Positions 1 to 6,197 of a stretch of DNA of 7,921 bases are shown one piece after another; the stretch's first letter is position 1, and each line of letters opens with the position of its first letter. The stretch is taken from NCBI GenBank assembly GCA_041191165.1, contig JBEEPJ010000088.1, forward strand, positions 1-7,921, written 5' to 3'. The stretch comes from CAMCYM01 sp041191165 (GTDB lineage: Bacteria > Bacteroidota > Bacteroidia > Flavobacteriales_D > Sanyastnellaceae). A model generated the notes under the pieces. The model saw only the letters and a program-made list of their open reading frames with translations, did no database searches and had not been told where the DNA came from. The translations under genes and the position numbers were made by a program.

Positions 1-173
1 TACCGGCTATATTACTTCCCTTACGGTGAGATTCTGCGGAAATAGGCGCGGTTTTTTCATAGCTTGAAAACCGCCGTTGGTTTCCACACAGCAGCCTCCG
101 ATCGTCAAACAAAGATGGGATTTGTGGGATAAGGCGGTGGCTGACCATGCGGGGTTGTGTTTTGTTTTTGGCC
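1..173. other. Non-coding left edge with a stem-loop
   Basis: No coding region is supported here. The most visible structure is a stem-loop with perfect 8-base arms at 48-55 (GCGGTTTT) and 67-74 (AAAACCGC) around an 11-base loop. An alternative pairing of TTTTCA with TGAAAA would shorten the loop. Neither side is followed by a T-tract, so it does not look like a simple intrinsic terminator. The plus strand at 155-173 is T/G-rich. It could be the upstream regulatory region of a gene beyond the left edge, but no promoter box is convincing. Confidence 0.4.
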
Positions 174-200
174 TAAAAATGCAACGCGAACGGCTGCATT
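174..200 (-). terminator. Intrinsic terminator of the GH13 gene
   Basis: Read on the minus strand, the arms AATGCAGC (200-193) and GTTGCATT (185-178) form an 8-bp stem with one G-T wobble and a 7-base loop. The stem runs straight into a TTTTT tract (179-175). It begins 32 bases after the GH13 stop codon and points the right way. This is the best terminator in the window. Confidence 0.7.
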
Positions 201-208
201 CCGACTCC

Positions 209-236
209 GATGAGCGCCTGAGGAAGCACGCTCATC
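209..236. repeat. Perfect 8-bp inverted repeat over the GH13 stop codon
   Basis: GATGAGCG at 209-216 and CGCTCATC at 229-236 are perfect inverted copies around a 12-base spacer. The right arm contains the GH13 stop codon (232-234). There is no T-run after it on the minus strand, so it is not a terminator on its own. It lies just before the terminator at 174-200 and may act as an extra 3'-end hairpin that protects the mRNA. The repeat is seen directly; the role is inferred. Confidence 0.5.
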
Positions 237-1578
237 CCCGGGCGAGCACGCGGTAGGCGTACGCGGGCAACGTGAGGGATCCCGCCAAATCCAGCTCCCC
301 GCCCCCCAGCACATCGACCCACTCCCCCGCCAGTCCGCCCGGCACCGGCCAAGTGCGCGAGCCGCCCCGCACATTCACCAGCACCAGCACCTCCTGGCCC
401 GCATGGACCCGGTGGACCGCCAACACATCCGCCGAGGCATGGTGCGCCCACGTGCCCCGCCGCGCCGCCGGCAGCGCCCGATACGCCTGAAACATCGCCC
501 GGTACGCCTCCAACATGTCGGCATTCGCATCCCAATCCAGCGCGGTGTTGGAGAAAAACGGCACCGGCTCGACCCACCCCACTTCTTGGCCTGTGTAAAT
601 CAACGGCGTCCCGCCCAGAAACAGCGTCGCCGTGCTCGCCGCCAGGCACGCCTCCACGCTCCCCAACCGCTGCATCGGCGTCTCCTCCCACGCGCTCATG
701 TCGTGGTTGGTCGTGTAGTACAGGCGCCTGCGCCCCGCCGGCACCCCCACGTTTTCCTGCAGGTGCGTCGTAAACAGGGAAGCCGCATGGCCCCCCTCGA
801 CGAACACCGTCCCGAGCCGTTCGTACACATCCCAGCCAAACATCCAGTCCATGCCCGCCTCCCAGTGGTCATTCCGGTCGCCCTCGGCCAGAAACAGCAG
901 CTTTCGGCCCGGCATCGCGCGCAACTCCCCCAGCGCCTCCATCCAAAAATCCGCCGGCACCCCGTCCGCGTAATCCAGCCGGAACCCGTCGACATTCGCC
1001 TGCTCGATCCAGTAGCGCATCGCCCCCCGCATCTCCCTCCGCATCGCTTCATTTCCGTAGTCCAAATCCGCCACATCCAACCAATTCGTCCCCGGCGGAT
1101 GCACCACATTCCCCCCCGCATCCGTCGTGTGCCAGCCCTCGTTCTCCAACCACGGATGGTCCCACGACGTATGGTTCGCCACCCAGTCCATCAACACCGC
1201 CATCCCGCGTGCGTGCGCCGCATCCGTCAGCGCCCGCAAATCCGCCAAGGTCCCATACTCCGGGCTCACCGCCTCGAAGTCCCGCACGCAGTAGGGCGAG
1301 TTGACGCTGTTCACCTCCCCTTGCGGATGGATGGGCATCAACCAAATCACATTCACCCCCAGCGCCTCCAAGTGGTCCAGCCGCGCCGTCACCCCGGCCA
1401 AATCCCCCGAGCCGCTGAACGCCCGTAGATTCACCTCGTAAATCACGGCATCTGCCGCATCCGGCACGCCGGCAAAAGGGGTTCCGTACATTTCAGTCTC
1501 CGGTGGGTTCGGTTCGCGGCTGCAGGCCCATCCGCCCAACAGCAATCCGACCCCGAATGTAATCCGCAGCGCACGCAT
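232..1578 (-). CDS. GH13 alpha-amylase-family glycoside hydrolase, putative lipoprotein
   Basis: The 448-residue product belongs to the alpha-amylase clan, which cleaves or transfers alpha-glucosidic bonds in starch- or maltodextrin-like glycans. The conserved GH13 regions are all present. Region I is DWVANH at 131-136, and region V is the VADLDY stretch near 169-174. Region II is GFRLD at 198-202 with nucleophile D202. Region III has the acid/base E232 in LFLAEGD, and region IV is NHD at 291-293. The barrel starts near residue 44 (VIYEVNLRAF), and a short beta-sandwich domain C fills about 375-448. The N-terminus is hydrophobic and ends in GGWAC, so C19 may be lipidated, although the lipobox is not canonical. 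The protein would then sit in the periplasm or outer membrane. The ATG start puts the signal peptide directly at the N-terminus, and no Shine-Dalgarno sequence precedes it. Subfamily and exact substrate cannot be assigned. It follows the FISUMP gene by 55 bases, but there is no susC/susD pair nearby. Confidence 0.93.
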   Translation of the reverse strand: MRALRITFGVGLLLGGWACSREPNPPETEMYGTPFAGVPDAADAVIYEVNLRAFSGSGDLAGVTARLDHLEALGVNVIWLMPIHPQGEVNSVNSPYCVRDFEAVSPEYGTLADLRALTDAAHARGMAVLMDWVANHTSWDHPWLENEGWHTTDAGGNVVHPPGTNWLDVADLDYGNEAMRREMRGAMRYWIEQANVDGFRLDYADGVPADFWMEALGELRAMPGRKLLFLAEGDRNDHWEAGMDWMFGWDVYERLGTVFVEGGHAASLFTTHLQENVGVPAGRRRLYYTTNHDMSAWEETPMQRLGSVEACLAASTATLFLGGTPLIYTGQEVGWVEPVPFFSNTALDWDANADMLEAYRAMFQAYRALPAARRGTWAHHASADVLAVHRVHAGQEVLVLVNVRGGSRTWPVPGGLAGEWVDVLGGGELDLAGSLTLPAYAYRVLARG

Positions 1579-1620
1579 GACCGAAATTTAGGGGACTACG
1601 CACTTCGTCCCCACTCGGTC
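1579..1620. other. Nested inverted repeat between the FISUMP and GH13 genes
   Basis: An outer pair, GACCGA (1579-1584) and TCGGTC (1615-1620), encloses an inner pair, GGGGAC (1591-1596) and GTCCCC (1607-1612). The outer arm touches the GH13 start codon, and the structure begins 14 bases after the FISUMP stop. On the minus strand the inner hairpin is followed by TAAATTT. It could be a weak terminator for the FISUMP gene, an operator, or an mRNA fold that controls access to the GH13 start. The symmetry is seen; the role is inferred. Confidence 0.4.
1583..1590 (-). promoter_or_regulatory. TAnnTTTG-like box before the GH13 gene
   Basis: On the minus strand TAAATTTC lies four bases before the ATG. 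It matches the Bacteroidetes -7 consensus TAnnTTTG at seven of eight positions. There is no clear TTG -33 element at the usual distance. If it is real, transcription would start at or near the start codon. Confidence 0.25.
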
Positions 1621-1633
1621 AGCTCTTTTCCCT

Positions 1634-4084
1634 TCAATCCTCAATGCAACGCACAGAGAATCCAAATCTCAGCGTGGCATCAAATCGAATCGGGGTAGAA
1701 TTGCTCGTGGACCAATACCGATTCCAGTTTCCGGACGGACTTGAGGTCGATGACCACCAATTTCCACGGTCGGTGATCAGCGTGTACAAGCCGGTTCCCT
1801 GATTTCTACCTCCACCCGGAAGCGCCGTAAATCCGCTGCTGTTGTTTCCATTCCAGGCCGGTGTGTGGGAAGAGGACACCTTGAGCTTCACGGCAGCACC
1901 CGCCCCCCCCAAGTAGGTTTCAAGGTCATCCCATTCCGCATCGGTCGGGACGTGCCAACCTGTCGGGCAGAGTTTCCCGGTATTCACAGCGTATCCGTTG
2001 TATAGTCGTCCGTAGACTGCGTAGTTGTTCAGCGAGTCCCCCCCGTAAATCGCCTGGGCACCCGAAGTCGTTGTGGTCCAAGCGGTGTTGTTCAAATTGC
2101 CCGCGATGGACGTTCCGTCATTGTAGCTGTCGTTCCGCAGATTTTCCTGGAACCAGCACTGCGATCCGATGAGCACCGTCGCGTAGCTGTATCCATCGTA
2201 TGTCACGGTGGACGTTCCACACGTAAAGGCCGCAGGCGCCGCAGGCGCCGCAGGCGAAGTCGTAAACGTGATCGTATCCCCGTAGCTCGTGCCCACCGCG
2301 TTGGTCGCGTAGCCCACCGCCCAGTACTGCGTGCTCGCCGTCAGGCCCGTGAGCGACCCCGTGAAGGGACTCGATGTTCCGCTGCCCGTCACATCCGTCG
2401 CGCCGGTCAGCGCCGCGTTCGTGGCAACCTTAAAGCCCGTTGCCGTCACCGCGCTGCCGCCGTCTGTAAACGTCGCATTCAGGGTGGCTGCGGTTTCCGT
2501 GACCGAGCTCGCGGCATCCGTGTCCACTACAGGAGCCGTCAACGTATTCTGCAAACAGCGGACAGAAAATCCGCTGCGCAGTCCAAAGTTGCTTCCGTAG
2601 AATTGCGAATCACCCGCGGTCATGTATCGGAATCCAGCATTGGAACCGACGGGAGTCGCTGACCACCAATACCCATTGGTCCCTTCTCCGATGTAATACC
2701 CACCGAAGCGGTTCCTTCCGCCACCTGGCAGGGCAGAAAAACCCGTGGTGTTCGTTCCTCCATCGCCTGCTGCCCATTGGGTCGTGGACTTCAACTTGTC
2801 GCCAGCCACTGCACCACCTCCCAGCACGGAAGCCAACGTGTCCCACTCAGCATCTGTCGGAACATGCCATCCCGACGGACAGAGTTTACCCGTATTCACT
2901 GCATACCAGTTGTACAACCGACCATAAGTCCCCAGGTTGGCCACCTCATCACCGCTACCCGAGTTCACTGCGGAGACACCTTCTCCATAAATCGCTTGCG
3001 CCCCGGTGGTCGTTGAAATCCAAGTGGCATCGGCCAAATTTCCCGGAATTGGTGTCCCATCGTTGTAGTCGTCGTTCTTCAGATTCTCTGAAAGCCAACA
3101 TTGGTTTCCGATCATCACCGTCGGGTAGGTGTGACCATCATAGGTCACACTGGGCACACTGCATGTTAATGACGGTGCTGCCGCCAACGTCGTGAAGGAA
3201 ATGGTGTCCCCGTAGGTTGTGCCCACCGCGTTGGTCGCGTAGCCCACCGCCCAGTACTGCGTGGCGAGCGTCAGGCCCGTCAGTGCTCCCGTGAACGGAC
3301 TCGTCGTCCCGCTGCCCGCCACGTCCGTTGCGCCCGTCAGCGCCACGTTCGTAGCGTACTTGAAGCCCGTCGCCGTCACCGCGCTGCCACCGTCCGCAAA
3401 CGTCGCATTCAGGGTGGCCGCCGTGTCCGTGACCGAGCTGGCTGCTTGCGTATCGACCGTCGGAGCCGCCCAGGTCGTAAAGCTCAACGTGTCGCCCGAC
3501 AAGGTGCCCTTTGCATTCCTCGCAAAGCCCGCCACGTAATACGTCGTGCCCGTGGACAATGTGGATGCCGAAGCGGAGAATGGGGTCGATGTCCCAGCCA
3601 CGGCTGCGGAATCGACCAAACCCGCAGCAGAGGTTCCATACCGGAACCACTGGGCCGTCACCGCCTCGCCTCCGTCCGACGTCACCTTCGCGTGGAAGGT
3701 GGCCCCTGTACCCGTCACCCCCGAAATGCTGTCCGTGTCAACCACCGGCGGCGTTGCCCGGGCAAAGTCTACCGCATCGATCAATGCCGTCAGCGAATCA
3801 TACAGCGCTTGGCAGCGGTAGATGCGATACTCTTTTCCCACCACGCCCACTTCGGTTACACGCAAGGTGTAATCCATCCGCAACACGGGCATCGAACTCG
3901 CCAGCGCCAGCGAATCCTCGTAAGCACGGAGGACCGATATCAACGAATCGTGCGGGCAGTTGGCATAGTTCCTCAGGTGAGTCTGAGCCCCAAGCCCTCC
4001 GCAAAAGAGCAACCCAACTATACCCAAAGCCCAACGATAGACCACGGCCAACGAACAAAAGCGCCCGACAAGCGTCTTACCCAT
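1634..4084 (-). CDS. Secreted modular protein with two FISUMP domains and three Ig/Fn3-like repeats
   Basis: I choose the ATG at 4082-4084 (816 residues) over a TTG two codons upstream, which lies inside a promoter-like box. Residues 1 to about 34 form a signal peptide ending near GGLGAQ. Residues 35-110 are an unrecognised segment. Ig/Fn3-like repeats cover about 114-205, 210-299 and 520-609. FISUMP (Fib_succ_major, TIGR02145/PF09603) modules cover about 306-511 and 620-814. Each FISUMP module has the marks YDGxxYxTVxIGxQCW, YGRLYN, LCPxGWHVPTDAEW, ALPGGGRN and FGxRxGFSVRC. Each also carries four matching cysteines (308, 329, 402, 510 and 622, 643, 706, 813), probably two disulfides. An AAPAAP linker precedes the last module. 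FISUMP proteins are common extracellular proteins of Fibrobacteres and Bacteroidetes with no established reaction; an adhesive or cell-surface role is inferred. The protein ends with the FISUMP fold, and I see no type IX secretion C-terminal domain. Module 2 has NGYAV where module 1 has NWYAV. Confidence 0.9.
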   Translation of the reverse strand: MGKTLVGRFCSLAVVYRWALGIVGLLFCGGLGAQTHLRNYANCPHDSLISVLRAYEDSLALASSMPVLRMDYTLRVTEVGVVGKEYRIYRCQALYDSLTALIDAVDFARATPPVVDTDSISGVTGTGATFHAKVTSDGGEAVTAQWFRYGTSAAGLVDSAAVAGTSTPFSASASTLSTGTTYYVAGFARNAKGTLSGDTLSFTTWAAPTVDTQAASSVTDTAATLNATFADGGSAVTATGFKYATNVALTGATDVAGSGTTSPFTGALTGLTLATQYWAVGYATNAVGTTYGDTISFTTLAAAPSLTCSVPSVTYDGHTYPTVMIGNQCWLSENLKNDDYNDGTPIPGNLADATWISTTTGAQAIYGEGVSAVNSGSGDEVANLGTYGRLYNWYAVNTGKLCPSGWHVPTDAEWDTLASVLGGGAVAGDKLKSTTQWAAGDGGTNTTGFSALPGGGRNRFGGYYIGEGTNGYWWSATPVGSNAGFRYMTAGDSQFYGSNFGLRSGFSVRCLQNTLTAPVVDTDAASSVTETAATLNATFTDGGSAVTATGFKVATNAALTGATDVTGSGTSSPFTGSLTGLTASTQYWAVGYATNAVGTSYGDTITFTTSPAAPAAPAAFTCGTSTVTYDGYSYATVLIGSQCWFQENLRNDSYNDGTSIAGNLNNTAWTTTTSGAQAIYGGDSLNNYAVYGRLYNGYAVNTGKLCPTGWHVPTDAEWDDLETYLGGAGAAVKLKVSSSHTPAWNGNNSSGFTALPGGGRNQGTGLYTLITDRGNWWSSTSSPSGNWNRYWSTSNSTPIRFDATLRFGFSVRCIED
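2229..2255 (-). repeat. Three tandem 9-base units encoding an Ala-Ala-Pro linker
   Basis: GCCGCAGGC occurs three times without mismatch. On the coding strand it gives the linker between the third Ig-like repeat and the last FISUMP module (SPAAPAAPAAF). In-frame 9-base repeats can gain or lose units by slippage, so linker length may vary between strains; that variation is inferred. Confidence 0.8.
2258..2527 (-). repeat. Ig/Fn3-like repeat unit, copy nearer the C-terminus
   Basis: This 270-base segment is an ungapped copy of 3188-3457, offset by exactly 930 bases. The encoded 90-residue units agree at 78 positions by hand alignment. The stretch around GTGCCCACCGCGTTGGTCGC is identical in both. 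It is an intragenic duplication within the FISUMP protein. Confidence 0.85.
3188..3457 (-). repeat. Ig/Fn3-like repeat unit, copy nearer the N-terminus
   Basis: This is the partner of the duplication at 2258-2527. Both units share the marks TAATLNATF, DGGSAVTATGFK, TQYWAVGYATNAVG and YGDT. A third, more diverged unit lies at about 3470-3745 and keeps only the general pattern (DGGEAVTAQWFRYGT, TYYVAGFARNAKG). The two close copies are therefore a more recent duplication than the split from the first unit. Confidence 0.85.
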
Positions 4085-4087
4085 GAA

Positions 4088-4095
4088 CAAAATTC
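4088..4095 (-). promoter_or_regulatory. TAnnTTTG-like box before the FISUMP gene
   Basis: GAATTTTG on the minus strand lies three bases before the ATG at 4084 and matches seven of eight positions of the Bacteroidetes -7 consensus. It overlaps the TTG codon that would be the alternative start, which favours the ATG. No -33 TTG was found at normal spacing. Confidence 0.25.
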
Positions 4096-4226
4096 TTTTC
4101 GGACGGAAAATTCCGACTTTCGGCTACACTTTACAATCACACGTCGACAATTAGTTGCAAACAGGTGTTCATAAAAACCTGATTTTCCGGCGAGAATGAC
4201 TCGGTCTTTTCTTGTGTGCAGGAAAT

Positions 4227-4243
4227 TGGCCTACATCAGGCCA
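4227..4243 (-). terminator. Hairpin after the TSUP gene, probable weak terminator
   Basis: TGGCCT (4227-4232) and AGGCCA (4238-4243) form a perfect 6-bp stem with a 5-base loop, one base past the TSUP stop codon. On the minus strand it is followed by ATTTCC, a poor T-tract. Its position at the end of the packed five-gene row supports a terminator role. The remaining gap up to the FISUMP gene also holds a 5-bp dyad, CAGGT (4162-4166) and ACCTG (4177-4181). Confidence 0.4.
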
Positions 4244-4244
4244 C

Positions 4245-5012
4245 TCATTCCCCCAACCCCAACCCCACCACCAGCCCCGTCACCAGCAGCATCAAGGCCA
4301 CCACTTGCTGCACCCGGGCCACCGTGACCTTTTGAAGCCCGCGGGCGCCCAGCACAGAACCGGCAATGGCGCCCAATGTCGTTGACAACAGCAACGGCCA
4401 CTCCTGCCCGATGGTCGCCAGATCGAATGCCGTGCCGTAGATGAAAATTCGGACCAGGTCGACCCCGAGGGCGATGGCCACCCCGGTGCCGACGAAAGCC
4501 CGCGGATCGAGCCCCGCACGCACCAGAAACGCCGAGCGCAGCGCCCCCTGATGGCCCGTTAGCCCCCCGAAGAAGCCGCTGAGCAGACCCCCGAACACCA
4601 GTCCTGCCCCCGAAAGCCCGCGGGGCGGACGCAACTCCAGGAAGGCGAACGCGATCATCATCCCGCCCAACAGCGCCTGAACCGGGCGCACCGTGCCTTG
4701 CAATCCGGCAATCGACCAGTGAAACCCCGTTTCATCGAAGGCTAGGACGCCCAGCAGCGCCGCCCCCGCCGCCGCCGCGATCATAGCTGGGATTCCGAAG
4801 CGCAGCACCACATCCCAGTGGGCATGACGGCCCACCAAGCCCGCCTTAACCCCGTTGTTGACGAAGTGCACCAGCGCCACCGCGGCCACCGCCGTCGGCG
4901 CCGGAAAGAACAGCAGAAACACCGGGGTGAGCAACGTCACCAGCCCAAATCCGGAGTAAAACGTGAGCAGCGAAGCCCCTGCCGCCGCCAGCGCCGCCAA
5001 AATCAAAACCAT
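4245..5012 (-). CDS. TSUP (TauE/SafE-type) membrane permease
   Basis: The 255-residue, very hydrophobic product matches the TSUP family (PF01925), whose studied members move sulfite, sulfoacetate or other small sulfur-containing or organic anions across the inner membrane. About eight membrane segments are visible, at roughly 1-37, 40-55, 68-92, 108-126, 133-150, 172-192, 205-223 and 235-253. The two-half organisation shows in SGFGLVTLLTPVF near residue 20 and GGLLSGFFGGLTGHQGALRS near 141-160. The glycine-rich second copy with its HQG element is typical of the family. Length is normal. It starts with ATG 51 bases after the DUF805 stop and is probably the last gene of the row. No sulfur-metabolism gene is adjacent, so the substrate cannot be inferred. 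Confidence 0.88.
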   Translation of the reverse strand: MVLILAALAAAGASLLTFYSGFGLVTLLTPVFLLFFPAPTAVAAVALVHFVNNGVKAGLVGRHAHWDVVLRFGIPAMIAAAAGAALLGVLAFDETGFHWSIAGLQGTVRPVQALLGGMMIAFAFLELRPPRGLSGAGLVFGGLLSGFFGGLTGHQGALRSAFLVRAGLDPRAFVGTGVAIALGVDLVRIFIYGTAFDLATIGQEWPLLLSTTLGAIAGSVLGARGLQKVTVARVQQVVALMLLVTGLVVGLGLGE

Positions 5013-5016
5013 GCTC

Positions 5017-5024
5017 CCAAGGTA
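5017..5024 (-). promoter_or_regulatory. Imperfect TAnnTTTG-like box before the TSUP gene
   Basis: TACCTTGG on the minus strand lies four bases before the ATG and has one mismatch to TAnnTTTG. A small dyad, GGACG/CGTCC (5031-5035 and 5041-5045), lies just upstream in the same 51-base gap. There is no convincing -33 element. The GGGAG next to the start is too close to the ATG to act as a normal ribosome-binding site. Confidence 0.18.
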
Positions 5025-5063
5025 ATCGTCGGACGGGAAACGTCCATTTCCTGCACGCTGCGG

Positions 5064-5432
5064 TCAGTATCCCCCCGAGTAAGCTCCCCACCGGTTGGCC
5101 CCGGGCTCGCTCCGCTCCACCAGCAGGAAAAACAACCAGACGAACCCCAGAAAAGGGATGAGCACCACCCAAAAATACCAACCGCTCTTGCCGATGTCAT
5201 GCAGCCGGCGCACCACGATGGCCCAACTCGGAATGAAGATGGCGATTTGGTATAGCGCAGACAAAAGCCCCAACCCTCCATCCTCCCCTGCCCAACCCAT
5301 GGCGGACTCAAACCCCCAAAGCGCGCCCATGGCCAGGAAATGGCCGAGCACAAACCACCAGTATTCCCCGCGGGTCGAACGCCCCCCAAAATCCGCATAC
5401 CGGCGCCAAGCCTCGAGGTAAGAAGCGATCAT
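5064..5432 (-). CDS. DUF805 family small inner-membrane protein
   Basis: The 122-residue product fits DUF805 (PF05656, the YhaH/YhaI type) in length and motifs. The N-terminal signature YADFGGRSTRGEYWWF is at 12-27, RRLHDIGKSGW at 75-85, and GANRWG at 111-116, where the family usually has a GxNRYG-like ending. About four membrane segments are expected near 24-45, 52-70, 60-75 and 84-104, with imprecise boundaries. The function of the family is not established. It begins 6 bases after the TerC stop, so the two genes are very likely co-transcribed. No ribosome-binding site is visible. Confidence 0.9.
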   Translation of the reverse strand: MIASYLEAWRRYADFGGRSTRGEYWWFVLGHFLAMGALWGFESAMGWAGEDGGLGLLSALYQIAIFIPSWAIVVRRLHDIGKSGWYFWVVLIPFLGFVWLFFLLVERSEPGANRWGAYSGGY

Positions 5433-5438
5433 GGCAGG

Positions 5439-6185
5439 TCAGGCTTCCGGCTTGTCCCCATCCTTCGCGGCGGGCGGCGGCACCTGGCGCACCCGGCCCC
5501 GGATGTTGATGAGCTCGACCGCGAGCGAGAACCCCACCGCGACGTAGATGTAGCCCTTGGGGACGTGCTGGCCTGCCGCCTCGGCGATCAGGAACGCACC
5601 GATGAGGATGAGGAAGGCCAGGGAGAGGATTTGGAGCGACGGGTGCACCTCGATGACCCGGGCGATGGCCCCGCTGAAGCGCAGCATCACCGCCATGGAA
5701 ACGACGATGGCCGCAATCATGACCCCGATGTCCTGCGTCATCCCGATGGCCGTCAAGATGCTGTCGAAGCTGAAGATGATATCGAGCAAGGCGATTTGGA
5801 AGATGATGCCGGCGAAGCGCGTCTTCGCATCCCCCGCCTTCCCCTCCTCCGGCTGGCGGTGGGAATGGTGGTGCTCCATGACGGAAAAAATCTCCTTGGT
5901 GGACTTCCAAAGCAGGAAGAAACCTCCAAAGCCCAACACCAAGTCGCGCCCGCTCACGGGATGCTGCAAGACATGGAACAGCGGCTCTGTGAACTGCATG
6001 ATCCACGTGACGCTCAACAACATGGCGATGCGGAAGAACAGCGCGAGCCCCAGCCCCAGCGTCCGGGCCCGGCGGCGGTCGCCTTCCGGCAACTTGTTGG
6101 TCAGGATGCTGATGAAGATGATGTTGTCTACACCGAGGACGATCTCCAGGAAGGCGAGCGTCAGAAAAGCGAGAATAAGTTCCAA
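5439..6185 (-). CDS. TerC-family integral membrane protein (possible Mn/metal ion exporter)
   Basis: The 248-residue product is a TerC-family protein (PF03741). Some members of this family in Bacillus export manganese, and others are linked to tellurite resistance. The family core is intact: LEIVLGVDNIIF at 13-24 with E14, D20 and N21, and LLDIIFSFDSILTAIG at 133-148 with D135 and D141. The pattern LAVELIN is at 221-227. Seven membrane segments are expected. A soluble loop at 103-120 is histidine-rich (EHHHSHR at 104-110) and may bind metal. The start is TTG at 6183-6185; no ATG lies upstream before the in-frame stop at 6198-6200, and MELILAFLTLAFLEIVLG aligns with the usual family N-terminus. 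No Shine-Dalgarno sequence is seen. It follows the pirin stop by 12 bases. No other tellurite genes are present, so a metal transport role is favoured. Confidence 0.92.
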   Translation of the reverse strand: MELILAFLTLAFLEIVLGVDNIIFISILTNKLPEGDRRRARTLGLGLALFFRIAMLLSVTWIMQFTEPLFHVLQHPVSGRDLVLGFGGFFLLWKSTKEIFSVMEHHHSHRQPEEGKAGDAKTRFAGIIFQIALLDIIFSFDSILTAIGMTQDIGVMIAAIVVSMAVMLRFSGAIARVIEVHPSLQILSLAFLILIGAFLIAEAAGQHVPKGYIYVAVGFSLAVELINIRGRVRQVPPPAAKDGDKPEA

Positions 6186-6197
6186 AGGGAGAGCGGA

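Noticed and set aside
403..1428. A 341-codon plus-strand open frame opposite the GH13 gene
   Set aside because: Its Arg/His/Pro/Gln-rich product has no domain, while the other strand carries all GH13 motifs.
2229..2255. Short tandem repeat as a CRISPR-like array
   Set aside because: The units are 9 bases, contiguous and without spacers. They simply encode an Ala-Ala-Pro linker.
232..4084. A polysaccharide utilisation locus around the GH13 gene
   Set aside because: There is no SusC or SusD homologue, no other glycosidase and no regulator. One amylase-family gene next to a FISUMP protein is not enough.
4088..4090. TTG as start codon of the FISUMP gene
   Set aside because: An ATG follows two codons later, the signal peptide is complete from there, and the TTG lies within a TAnnTTTG-like box.
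3446..4174. Several plus-strand open frames of 90-242 codons over the FISUMP gene
   Set aside because: They are opposite a protein with clear signal peptide and domains. They arise from the repeat composition and show no family motifs.
5439..6185. A tellurite-resistance island around the TerC gene
   Set aside because: No TerA, TerB, TerD, TerE or TerZ-like gene is nearby; TerC homologues occur widely as lone metal-transport genes.
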